Assembly (NCBI RefSeq): GCF_001436375.1
Contig: NZ_AZGA01000057.1
Coordinates: forward strand, 156,144 to 220,143
DNA length: 64,000 bases
Direction: 5' to 3'
DNA from: Agrilactobacillus composti DSM 18527 = JCM 14202
GTDB lineage: Bacteria; Bacillota; Bacilli; Lactobacillales; Lactobacillaceae
The stretch's first letter is position 1. Each line of letters opens with the position of its first letter. This document shows, piece after piece, positions 42,730 to 50,371 of the stretch. A program made the position numbers and the translations under genes. The notes under the pieces are model-generated. The model had not been told where the DNA came from. It saw nothing but the letters and a program-made list of their open reading frames with translations, and did not search any database.

Positions 42730-43245
42730 TTACCTGGCGCTAAATTGCTGATAGAAAGCTACTGCGAAAATAATCACTAAAAATAGTAGTAACGTAATCA
42801 AAATAATTTTACTCAATTTTTTACCCAAGGGATTGGCAGGGTTCAATTGGACACCGAAGCCGATTTTCTTGGGGATCCATAGCGGTGCTGCTTTGGCAGT
42901 TGCGGTTCGCCCGCTGGCTTTGGCATGGTTAGCCTTCAAATTTAATAAGAAAATCGCCGCTTCTGTGACCAAAAATAGCGTGCTAACGGCAAGTAACACC
43001 AGCCAGCCGGCTATTTGTGGCGTGAGTTGCCGGTCAGAGAAGAACAGCACCACCAAAACCACATTGGTGATGAGGCCATAGCCAGCACTGACTTTTTGAG
43101 CAATAGCCCAATTGCCTGGATTGGCCTGGGCGTAAGCCGTGCGATAGCCAAAATGGGCGCCACTTGGTTTGTATTTTGGCACGACTGCCAAGCGATAACC
43201 CATGACAGCTACTAGGCCGATAGCTACAAGTTCGTACAACAGCAT
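42730..43245 (-). CDS. SdpI-like/DUF5808 fusion membrane protein, array member 5
   Basis: 171 aa from the ATG at 43245 (a GTG/TTG-level extension of three codons is possible). The N-terminal part has the SdpI signature GAHFGYRTAYAQANPGNW, known from the Bacillus SDP-toxin immunity protein family. The C-terminal part carries WIPKKIGFGVQLNPANPLG, the DUF5808 motif. This member links the two families in one chain. Its promoter region holds a 21-bp-phased direct repeat (43361-43392). Confidence 0.8.
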   Translation of the reverse strand: MLLYELVAIGLVAVMGYRLAVVPKYKPSGAHFGYRTAYAQANPGNWAIAQKVSAGYGLITNVVLVVLFFSDRQLTPQIAGWLVLLAVSTLFLVTEAAIFLLNLKANHAKASGRTATAKAAPLWIPKKIGFGVQLNPANPLGKKLSKIILITLLLFLVIIFAVAFYQQFSAR

Positions 43246-43324
43246 TCCTAACACCTCGTTATTTCCTGGATCAAGCTGCTAGATTGAACTATCAGCTTTT
43301 GATCACCTTTATTTGACAGTCCAT

Positions 43325-43392
43325 AGGATATGCCAAAATTAAGCGAGGTTATATCATTTGCCGGATTTGGTCATTTTTTTGACCTAAATGGT
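43325..43392 (-). promoter_or_regulatory. Candidate LytTR-controlled promoter of the array (P2)
   Basis: On the minus strand ACCATTTAGG (43383-43392) and ACCAAATCCGG (43361-43371) start exactly 21 bp apart, and TATCCT (43325-43330) follows 30 bases later. LytTR regulators bind direct repeats in this phase upstream of a weak promoter. The same arrangement is at 44259-44328. Confidence 0.6.
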
Positions 43393-43469
43393 TCGTTTCA
43401 GAAAATCAATTCGTATCACTGGCTAAATCCTATAAGTTGTTCTGAAGCTAAACCCAGTTTTTGGACTGT

Positions 43470-43793
43470 TCAAAAGTTTCCCGGTAAAATCATGGTGCCT
43501 GCTAAAAATGCTACGAAGTCCATGAGGTAGAACATGACTGCTAAATAATTGGGATTTCTGCGATTAATTGTCCAGCCTAAGAAGGGCAGCTTTTTGGGAA
43601 CTAATCCAGATTGACTTGTAGGATGACGCCTTAACAAGCTAATTATCGCTACGGTTAAAACTATCAATAATGCCGTCAGTGCAACGAGCGCTGTTAAACT
43701 AATGCTTGGCACAAAAATTGATACCACAATACTCAACAGTGCGAGTCCCCAGTAAATTATGGAACAGACCTTAAACGTAGTCACTGTCACCAT
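43470..43793 (-). CDS. DUF5808-like membrane protein, array member 6
   Basis: 107 aa. MVTVTTFKVCSIIYWGLALL then SIVVSIFVPSISLTALVAL helices, motif LVPKKLPFLGWTINRRNPNY, last helix. GCAGGTGCGG precedes the ATG. It is a close paralogue of member 7; the upstream DNA also aligns. No DR-type promoter is seen directly before it, so it may be read from the member 7 promoter. Confidence 0.78.
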   Translation of the reverse strand: MVTVTTFKVCSIIYWGLALLSIVVSIFVPSISLTALVALTALLIVLTVAIISLLRRHPTSQSGLVPKKLPFLGWTINRRNPNYLAVMFYLMDFVAFLAGTMILPGNF

Positions 43794-43851
43794 GGCCGCA
43801 CCTGCTTTACGTTCAACCCCGGTTCTTACATAAATACGCCTAAAAATCCAC

Positions 43852-44175
43852 TCAAAGCCGTTGGCTTAAAAAGGTGACACTGGCCATGAAGGCTAAGATA
43901 TCCCCCATGTAAAAAGCGATTGGTACAAAATTAGGGCTCTTGGGGTTTAGGGTCCAGCCCAGCATGGGGATAATTTTGGGAATCATGCCCGGCTGATCCG
44001 TGGGGTTGTGCCGCAATACTTGAACCAACCCCACCGTTAAAACGACCATTAGAATGGTTAAGGCAATGAGGGCTAGCCAACTGATGCTAGGTAGATAGAT
44101 GGCTAGCACAATGCTCAATAATGCTAGGCCATAAAAAACTAAAGAATAAGCTTTTAGCGTTGTCTTTGTGATCGT
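43852..44175 (-). CDS. DUF5808-like membrane protein, array member 7, start codon altered (ACG)
   Basis: The recognisable protein runs from about 44175: the frame reads T-ITKTTLKAYSLVFYGLALL then SIVLAIYLPSISWLALIAL and the motif MIPKIIPMLGWTLNPKSPNF. Aligning with member 6, GTAGGTGAGCCC-ACG lines up with GCAGGTGCGGCC-ATG, so the start codon has changed from ATG to ACG while the ribosome binding site is kept. The nearest standard start is a TTG at 44118, which would remove 19 residues of helix 1. Either ACG is used weakly or the gene is decaying. Confidence 0.65.
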   Translation of the reverse strand, partial: TITKTTLKAYSLVFYGLALLSIVLAIYLPSISWLALIALTILMVVLTVGLVQVLRHNPTDQPGMIPKIIPMLGWTLNPKSPNFVPIAFYMGDILAFMASVTFLSQRL

Positions 44176-44258
44176 GGGCTCACCTACTTTGAAGTCAGAA
44201 TCTATTACCAGCTAACACAAACGTCCTATCCTTTTTATCCGTTTCTTGCTTTATGGTA

Positions 44259-44328
44259 ATGATAGTTCAAAACATCACGATATGACAATATTTATACCCG
44301 ATTTGGTCGTTTTTTTGACCAAAAGTGT
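44259..44328 (-). promoter_or_regulatory. Candidate LytTR-controlled promoter of the array (P1)
   Basis: Minus strand ACACTTTTGG (44319-44328) and ACCAAATCGGG (44297-44307) start 21 bp apart, with TATCAT (44259-44264) 32 bases downstream. The two repeats and the A-tract between them (TCAAAAAAACG) are nearly the same as in P2. Confidence 0.6.
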
Positions 44329-44354
44329 CCTTTAAAAAATTAGGCAAGCCCCAT

Positions 44355-44406
44355 TGAAAAAACCGCTAGTTTCAAGCTTATTTCACTTGAAATTAACGGT
44401 TTTTAA
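44355..44406. terminator. Bidirectional terminator
   Basis: AAAAACCGCTAGTTTCAAG pairs with CTTGAAATTAACGGTTTTT. It ends the aminopeptidase gene and insulates the array promoter. Confidence 0.8.
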
Positions 44407-44439
44407 ATGGCCTTATTTAAGTCATTGCTGGCTATCACC

Positions 44440-45327
44440 TTAATCATGCTCACTTAACCATTGGTCCATCACTTGAATGAATTCGTCGTGTTGGTCCAAC
44501 AAAGCTAAGTGACGACTGTTGGCAAACAAGTGCCATTTGGCGTTGGGGATGTGGTCATAGACGGACTTGGCAATCAGCGGTGTGCACAGGTCATCGGTGC
44601 CATTGGTGACTAAGACTGGCACGTGGATATTTTTCAACTGGTCGGTGACATCAAAGTCACTGATGGTCCCATTTTCGGTGAATTCATTGGGGCCTTCAGC
44701 AATCAAACTGGCCCGCTTGCCATTGGTGGGGCGTCTCAAGGGTTCGGGAGAATTTTCATCCGGGTCATCCCAGCAGTAACGCTCCATATAGCGGTCATTG
44801 GCGGCTAAGTATTTAGGGCCAGTGAAGTCCCCGGTTCTTTCGGCTTCACTGATGGCCTGCCGATCTTCATAACTTAAGTATTTGATCAGGCGATGTTGTT
44901 CTTGGATCCACAGCTTAATTGACGCCGGTGAGCCATCGATCATGACACTTTTGATGCCGGTTTGGTCGTAGTTGGTCAGGTAAAACATTTCCAGCATGCC
45001 ACCCCAAGATTGCCCCAGCATATGGATGTGATCCAAATGTAGATATTTTCTAAGGGCCACCAGTTCCTCAGCCCAGGTCTCTTTGACGTAAACCCCGGGA
45101 TCCTCAGGCAAAGAGGACTTGCCACAGCCGACTTGGTCGTACATGATGAGTTGACGGCCGGTGGCGGCGTAATCATCCAGTAATTCAAAGTAATTGTGGG
45201 ATGAGCCCGGGCCGCCGTGGATCAATAGGAGCGGCGCTTTTGTGGCACTGGGTTCCCCCACAATGCGATAGTATGTTTTAAACCCCCGAAAGGGCATGTA
45301 GCCTTCTTGAACTTTGATTGTAGCCAT
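44440..45327 (-). CDS. pip: Proline iminopeptidase-family alpha/beta hydrolase
   Basis: 295 aa from the ATG at 45327 (AAGGGATTTGAG upstream). HGGPGSSHNYF is the oxyanion-hole motif of the proline iminopeptidase (S33) family. GQSWGG at about residue 105 is the nucleophile elbow, TNGTDDLC gives the acid and NSRHLALLD the histidine. Releases N-terminal proline from short peptides in lactobacilli; related tripeptidases exist, so exact specificity is open. Confidence 0.9.
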   Translation of the reverse strand: MATIKVQEGYMPFRGFKTYYRIVGEPSATKAPLLLIHGGPGSSHNYFELLDDYAATGRQLIMYDQVGCGKSSLPEDPGVYVKETWAEELVALRKYLHLDHIHMLGQSWGGMLEMFYLTNYDQTGIKSVMIDGSPASIKLWIQEQHRLIKYLSYEDRQAISEAERTGDFTGPKYLAANDRYMERYCWDDPDENSPEPLRRPTNGKRASLIAEGPNEFTENGTISDFDVTDQLKNIHVPVLVTNGTDDLCTPLIAKSVYDHIPNAKWHLFANSRHLALLDQHDEFIQVMDQWLSEHD

Positions 45328-45423
45328 AATCTCAAATCCCTTCAATAATAATTGCTTGATTGGTTTCGATTATACCCCTAGCGCAGCAAGTTGCTGCAAA
45401 TTTTTCAAAATTAAGGCCAGCCA

Positions 45424-45473
45424 AAAACCGCCAGTCCAAAGTCTTTATGGCTTTGAAACTGGCGGTTAATTCG
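45424..45473 (-). terminator. Terminator of the 412-aa membrane protein gene
   Basis: AACCGCCAGTTTCAAAG pairs with CTTTGGACTGGCGGTT, followed by TTTTTGG on the minus strand. Confidence 0.8.
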
Positions 45474-45479
45474 TTGGTC

Positions 45480-46718
45480 TTAAAATGCCGTCATCGTGGT
45501 CCCCAGTTCTAAATAGGACTGGACCTTGGCATAGCCGGCCTGTTGATAATACAACGTAATCAGCTGACGCAGGTCAAAGCTGTAATTGTCTAAAGACTCT
45601 GAGGCGGGATAAATCTGGCCATTGCGAATGGTCAATGGCGTAATGTCCGACAAGCGCTGACTGGCGCTGGTGGAATTATCCAGCGAATAAAAGGTGACCT
45701 GCCCAGCAGCAATGCTGGCATAAAACATATTATCCACAATATTGCCCGCATCCGTGATGCTGTTGAACACATATAGGGGATTGCCGTTATTCGGCAGGAT
45801 ATGGTAATAATAATGGGCCCCACCTAGCCCCCGGCTAAATAACTGGGCCGGGTCTTGGCCCTCCATGGCCCAATAAGCCATAAATATCATGGTAGCTTGG
45901 TCAGCATCCGTCATTTGGGCCGCCATACTTGCTGGGGCCTTCTTAGCGGCTTGTAAAGCCCCAATTGGGGTGTCCGGGTCATGTTTAGCAGGCCCATTGT
46001 CATTAGAACTTGAAGCAGTACTGCTACTGGCGCTATTGCTGGGTTCATAGGCCATGGGATTATTATAAGCACTATCCCTGGCGGCATTACGCCTATTTTC
46101 AGTGCTTTTGGCAGTCCATAGATCCACAAAAGGCGTCCCGACTGCCGGTAACAGCTGCAATTGCCCCGCCAAGGCCAACCACAGGGCCAACAAAGCAGCT
46201 ACCACCAGCTGAGCTTTACGGGTAACGTCCATCTTTTGTCGTAATTGACTGGGCGTGGTAAAGATATCCCGCATTTCTTTGGTATCTTCGGCATCTTGAA
46301 TCCGTTGCAGGGCATTGACCGTCTGCCAGCGCAGGCCCAGGGCAATCAGGGCAGTGATCGCCATGATCCAAAGCGCTAAATTCCGCTCATCGTCAGAACT
46401 GACATATAACCCCGGAATCGAACTCAGTGTATCCGCCAGCCCAGTAATCAGTGCAAACTGGATGCTAATGGCCCAGGCCAAAGCCAAGGCTGCCAGTACC
46501 AATAATATAATCGTTAAAAACCGCAAAAAAGCTAAGGGTTGGTGACTGCGGTAAAGGGTGCGCAAATAAAAACGGCGGGCCCCTCTGACTTTCTCCACCG
46601 TCTGCGTCACATGACTTTCAAGCTGACCATCGATCACTTGATTCTCCAAATAACGCAGTCGCCCAGCGCCCACAAGGATAACAACCAGCAGTCCCAAGGC
46701 GATGCTTAAAGCAATCAT
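45480..46718 (-). CDS. Hypothetical membrane protein with extracytoplasmic domain
   Basis: 412 aa. An N-terminal helix (IALSIALGLLVVILVGAG) is followed by three more (FLTIILLVLAALALAWAI, LALWIMAITALIALGLR, LVVAALLALWLALAG). After these a Ser/Asn-rich linker (SNSASSSTASSSNDNG) leads to a ~170-residue domain containing SRGLGGAHYYYHILPNNGNP. No family recognised. The linker and final domain are probably outside the cell. Monocistronic with its own terminator. Confidence 0.75.
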   Translation of the reverse strand: MIALSIALGLLVVILVGAGRLRYLENQVIDGQLESHVTQTVEKVRGARRFYLRTLYRSHQPLAFLRFLTIILLVLAALALAWAISIQFALITGLADTLSSIPGLYVSSDDERNLALWIMAITALIALGLRWQTVNALQRIQDAEDTKEMRDIFTTPSQLRQKMDVTRKAQLVVAALLALWLALAGQLQLLPAVGTPFVDLWTAKSTENRRNAARDSAYNNPMAYEPSNSASSSTASSSNDNGPAKHDPDTPIGALQAAKKAPASMAAQMTDADQATMIFMAYWAMEGQDPAQLFSRGLGGAHYYYHILPNNGNPLYVFNSITDAGNIVDNMFYASIAAGQVTFYSLDNSTSASQRLSDITPLTIRNGQIYPASESLDNYSFDLRQLITLYYQQAGYAKVQSYLELGTTMTAF

Positions 46719-46799
46719 AGATCCACCTCCAATTGTGACTTGGTATCTGGAATAGCTGCATTATAACAGAAAAACCAGGTCAATTCAGGTGCGCTGGAT

Positions 46800-47687
46800 T
46801 CACCCCAAATTCACCACATATTTCAAAAAGGCTTGAATCGCCAGATTGCCATTGGCCTTGGGATAAATGAAGAACAAGTTGCTAAAAATCGGCTTTTCAA
46901 AGGGGACAATTTTCAACTTCTTGGCCACCGCGGGGTCAATGGCCTGTTGAAATAGCAGACTCACCTGCTGGGAATTTTGCAGCACATCGGTAATGGTGCC
47001 AATGTGGGAGGTTTGTAAGGGGATCGCCGGCAAGTGGCCGTTTTGGGCGAAAAGTTGATTGGCGTACTCAAATACCCCGGATCCCGGTGGTAACAAGGCA
47101 TAGGCATAGTTGGCCAAGTCGCTGATTTTAGCCTGTTTGACTTGGGCCAAGGGGCCGCTGGTGCTGCCCACCAGGACCAATTGATCCCGGGCAATGGTTT
47201 GGACCACATAGTCGGTCAAAGCTAAGTCTTGAACTTGGATATCCCGGAGAATCGCCACATCAACACCCTTAAACCGCAATAACCGCAGTAAGTCTTGGCC
47301 CTCTAACTCATTCAAAGACACATTGATATTGGGGAAGTCGGCCATAAAGCGGGTCAAAGCTTGGGACAAGCCATATTGGCGTACCACTGGCACACTGCCG
47401 ATTTTTAATTGACCTTGCCGCTGACTATCCCCTTGGCGTAAAGCCTGCAACAACGCCTGGTACTGGTCACTCATCAACTTGGCATAATGATAAAACGTCT
47501 CGCCGGCGCTGGTGATTTGCAGAAACTGGCGGTTGCTGGTATCCAAAAGTTTAACCTTTAGGTCGCTTTGAAGATGTTTCATGCGCTTTGACAAGGCCGA
47601 TTGGGTCAAGTTCACGGCAATAGCCGCTTCAGAAATGTTGCGGATCTCATAAATTTTCACAAAGGCGTTTAAGTCCTCTAAATTCAT
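46800..47687 (-). CDS. LysR-family regulator of the lpd operon
   Basis: 295 aa. HTH: MNLEDLNAFVKIYEIRNISE then AAIAVNLTQSALSKRMKHLQ. The effector domain follows. ATG 47687 has AGAGGTG upstream; a GTG three codons earlier is inside that site. Divergent from lpdC with a perfect inverted repeat between them. In Lactiplantibacillus a LysR-type regulator controls the tannin/gallate genes; by position this should sense an aromatic acid. Confidence 0.88.
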   Translation of the reverse strand: MNLEDLNAFVKIYEIRNISEAAIAVNLTQSALSKRMKHLQSDLKVKLLDTSNRQFLQITSAGETFYHYAKLMSDQYQALLQALRQGDSQRQGQLKIGSVPVVRQYGLSQALTRFMADFPNINVSLNELEGQDLLRLLRFKGVDVAILRDIQVQDLALTDYVVQTIARDQLVLVGSTSGPLAQVKQAKISDLANYAYALLPPGSGVFEYANQLFAQNGHLPAIPLQTSHIGTITDVLQNSQQVSLLFQQAIDPAVAKKLKIVPFEKPIFSNLFFIYPKANGNLAIQAFLKYVVNLG

Positions 47688-47699
47688 CGTGATCACCTC

Positions 47700-47718
47700 T
47701 TATGCCCTTTTGGCATAA
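47700..47718. promoter_or_regulatory. LysR-type operator
   Basis: TTATGCC-CTTTT-GGCATAA, a perfect 7-bp-arm inverted repeat with the T-N11-A arrangement of LysR boxes, 13 bases upstream of the lysR start and 76 bases before lpdC. Confidence 0.75.
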
Positions 47719-47793
47719 TGATAGTCATAATCCGATTGGTATGCAAGTTTAAAACCGCCCATAATTGACTTATTGAAAAACGGAGGTCATTAA

Positions 47794-49269
47794 ATGTCAG
47801 ATTATTATGATTTGAGACGGGTCTTAAAGGAATTAGCAGCTGAGGCCCCTAAGCAATATCACGCCACCGATGAATTGGTGGACCCTAATGCGGAATTAGC
47901 TGGAGTTTACCGCTACATTGGCGCTGGGGGCACGGTCAAGCGGCCCACTCAAGCAGGACCGGCATTGATGTTCAACAACGTCAAGGGCTTTGCCGGCACC
48001 CGGGTCTTGATTGGCTTATTGGCCAGTCGCAAGCGGGTGGGTTTGCTATTTCATCACGATTACCATACGCTAGGCCAATTTCTAAATGATGCAGTGGACC
48101 ATCCCCTAAACCCGGTGACAGTTTCTGAAGCTGACGCCCCGGCCCATGAAGTCATCCACAAAGTCGACGACCCTGATTTTGATATCCGCAAACTCATCGC
48201 CGCCCCCACCAATACCGAATACGACGCAGGGCCTTACATCACCATGGGCTTAGTTTATGGGTCTAATCGGGCCAAAACCAAAAGTGATGTGACCATTCAT
48301 CGCATGGTTTTAGAGGATAAAGATACCATTGGCATCTACATCATGCCTGGGGGCCGGCATATCGGCGCTTTTGCTGAAGAATATGAGCAAGCCAACGAAC
48401 CCATGCCCATTACTGTGAACATCGGCTTAGATCCGGCCATCACGTTGGGGGCCACCTTTGAACCGCCTACAACGCCCTTAGGTTATAACGAATTGGGAGT
48501 TGCCGGGGCTATTCGCCAAGAACCCGTCCAGCTGGTAGACGCTATCACCGTTGCCGAAAAGGCCATCGCCCGTTCTGAATTCACCATCGAAGGCTACATC
48601 ATGCCCCACCAACGCATGCAAGAAGACATCAACACCAACACGGGTAAAGCCATGCCAGAATTTCCTGGCTATGACGGTGATGCTAATCCCGCCGTGCAGG
48701 TCATCAAAGTAACGGCGGTCACCCATCGTCAAGACCAGCCCATTATGCAGACAGTGATTGGTCCCAGCGAAGAACATGTGAACTTAGCCGGAATTCCCAC
48801 GGAAGCTAGCATTCTAGAACTCACCAATAAAGCCATCCCCGGTAAAGTCTTAAATGTCTACAATCCCCCTGCTGGCGGCGGTAAATTGATGACGATTCTC
48901 CAGATCCACAAAACTAATCCCGCTGATGAAGGCATCCAGCGTCAGGCCGCCCTCTTAGCCTTTGCGGCTTTTAAAGAATTGAAGACAGTGATTTTAGTGG
49001 ACGAGGATGTGGACATTTTCGACATGAACGATGTGATATGGACTGTCAATACCCGTTTTCAGGCCGACCAGGACATTGTGGTGCTGCCGGGGATGCGCAA
49101 TCATCCCCTGGACCCTTCAGAGCGGCCCGCTTATGACCCGAAGTCTATTCGAGTTCAGGGGATGTCCAGCAAGTTGATTTTAGATGGCACCGTCCCCTGG
49201 GACATGAAGGCTCAGTTCATCCGAGCCCGGTTTAAAGAAGTTCAAGACTGGCGCAAGTATTTGCAATAG
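47794..49269 (+). CDS. lpdC: Gallate/hydroxyarylic acid decarboxylase, UbiD family (LpdC)
   Basis: 491 aa, prenylated-FMN-dependent decarboxylase. Family segments seen: GVYRYIGAGGTVKRPTQAGP, SDVTIHRMVLEDKDTIGIYI, PGGRHIGAFAEEYEQANEP, EFTIEGYIMP, FPGYDGDANPAVQVIKV, PSEEHVNLAGIPTEASIL and KLILDGTVPWDMK. The sequence follows the known L. plantarum LpdC very closely in length and motifs. Converts gallate to pyrogallol and protocatechuate to catechol in that family. Good site CGGAGG. First gene of lpdC-B-D. Confidence 0.93.
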   Translation: MSDYYDLRRVLKELAAEAPKQYHATDELVDPNAELAGVYRYIGAGGTVKRPTQAGPALMFNNVKGFAGTRVLIGLLASRKRVGLLFHHDYHTLGQFLNDAVDHPLNPVTVSEADAPAHEVIHKVDDPDFDIRKLIAAPTNTEYDAGPYITMGLVYGSNRAKTKSDVTIHRMVLEDKDTIGIYIMPGGRHIGAFAEEYEQANEPMPITVNIGLDPAITLGATFEPPTTPLGYNELGVAGAIRQEPVQLVDAITVAEKAIARSEFTIEGYIMPHQRMQEDINTNTGKAMPEFPGYDGDANPAVQVIKVTAVTHRQDQPIMQTVIGPSEEHVNLAGIPTEASILELTNKAIPGKVLNVYNPPAGGGKLMTILQIHKTNPADEGIQRQAALLAFAAFKELKTVILVDEDVDIFDMNDVIWTVNTRFQADQDIVVLPGMRNHPLDPSERPAYDPKSIRVQGMSSKLILDGTVPWDMKAQFIRARFKEVQDWRKYLQ

Positions 49270-49284
49270 GAGGTCTGTTAAACT

Positions 49285-49848
49285 ATGAAGAAAATTGTCG
49301 TTGCTATGACCGGCGCGTCAGGCGTGATTTACGGCCTTGATTTATTGCGCCATTTGCAGGCCATTCCGTCGGTTGAAACCCACCTGGTGCTCAGTCCCTG
49401 GGCTAAAAAGAATATTCAACTAGAAACCGATCTGACCTTGCAGCAGGTCCAAGATTTGTCCGATGTGGTCTACCACGACAATGACCAAGGGGCGGCGATT
49501 GCCAGTGGTTCTTTCCTGCACGATGGCATGGTGATCGTCCCGGCCAGCATGAAGACCGTGGCCGAAATCGCCTACGGCTTCGGGGAAAATCTGATTGGCC
49601 GGGCGGCTGATGTGACCATTAAAGAATGCCGACCGCTGATCATCGTACCTAGAGAAACGCCCTTGAGCGTGATTCATTTGGAAAATCTCACCAAGCTGGC
49701 CAAATTAGGAGCTCAAATCATTCCCCCTATTCCCAGTTTTTATACCCAGCCTAAGACCATCGCCGATTTGGTGACCAAACAAACCATGCACTTATTAGAC
49801 GCTCTAAAGATCCCCAACGACTTGGCTCAACGCTGGACGGGAGGGTAA
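49285..49848 (+). CDS. lpdB: Flavin prenyltransferase, UbiX family (LpdB)
   Basis: 187 aa. MTGASGVIYGLDLLRHL is the FMN-binding start; later SGSFLHDGMVIVPASMKTVA, RAADVTIKECRPLIIVPRET and PLSVIHLENLTKLAKLGA are UbiX signatures. Makes prenylated FMN needed by LpdC. 15 bp after lpdC with GGAGG. In L. plantarum lpdB/lpdD lie far from lpdC; here all three are contiguous. Confidence 0.93.
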   Translation: MKKIVVAMTGASGVIYGLDLLRHLQAIPSVETHLVLSPWAKKNIQLETDLTLQQVQDLSDVVYHDNDQGAAIASGSFLHDGMVIVPASMKTVAEIAYGFGENLIGRAADVTIKECRPLIIVPRETPLSVIHLENLTKLAKLGAQIIPPIPSFYTQPKTIADLVTKQTMHLLDALKIPNDLAQRWTGG

Positions 49849-49850
49849 TG

Positions 49851-50246
49851 ATGACCCAAACCGCCACGTTTAACCTGGCGCAGGCCGGTTTTACCATGAC
49901 CGTGGCCCTGCAGCAAATCGGCCCGGATTTATTAGTGGTCTTAACAGGTGGTGACCATCCCCATATCGGGGCCATCACCAATGTGACCGCCACGACCTTA
50001 AGTAGTTTTCGCTACCCCAGTCACGATGGCCGTTTGCACCAGGATCATGTTTTGTCTGAAATCATCGGCCGCTTACTCCAGCCAAATTTGACTGGGCACT
50101 GCACCATTACCGCCGGTGTCCACGTGAATGGCATCACCACCGAACAAATCCAAGCCGCGGCAAAAATGGCCCAGTCCCTGGCCCAAAAAGTGGTACAGTG
50201 GCTGCAGGCTCATCCCTTGATAGCAACGCCCCCAACCTATTATTGA
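49851..50246 (+). CDS. lpdD: LpdD, small accessory protein of the decarboxylase
   Basis: 131 aa. VVLTGGDHPHIGAITNVTA, YPSHDGRLHQDHVLSEIIG and CTITAGVHVNGITTEQIQ match the LpdD-type accessory protein found with aromatic acid decarboxylases. The exact role is not established; it may assist cofactor maturation or enzyme stability. ATG at 49848 overlaps the lpdB stop, but the following ATG at 49851 has the better spacing from GGAGG. Confidence 0.88.
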   Translation: MTQTATFNLAQAGFTMTVALQQIGPDLLVVLTGGDHPHIGAITNVTATTLSSFRYPSHDGRLHQDHVLSEIIGRLLQPNLTGHCTITAGVHVNGITTEQIQAAAKMAQSLAQKVVQWLQAHPLIATPPTYY

Positions 50247-50251
50247 TGGTC

Positions 50252-50285
50252 AACCAGTGGCAAATCGCCACTGGTTTTATTTTGA
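50252..50285 (+). terminator. Terminator of lpdCBD
   Basis: AACCAGTGGC-AAATC-GCCACTGGTT stem followed by TTATTTTG. Confidence 0.85.
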
Positions 50286-50335
50286 TTGCAATTCAACTAC
50301 AAATACGTTACTTTCCCCGTGATTTCCAGCCACCA

Positions 50336-50344
50336 TGCTATAAT
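50336..50344 (+). promoter_or_regulatory. Extended -10 promoter of the secreted-protein gene
   Basis: TGCTATAAT (TG at 50336-50337, TATAAT at 50339-50344) without a clear -35. Confidence 0.55.
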
Positions 50345-50371
50345 TTAAGTAACAATTCGGGGAGGAATTCT

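Noticed and set aside
43330-43530. 66-residue plus-strand frame across the array promoter
   Set aside because: No ribosome site; overlaps the phased direct repeats and the 3' end of array member 6.
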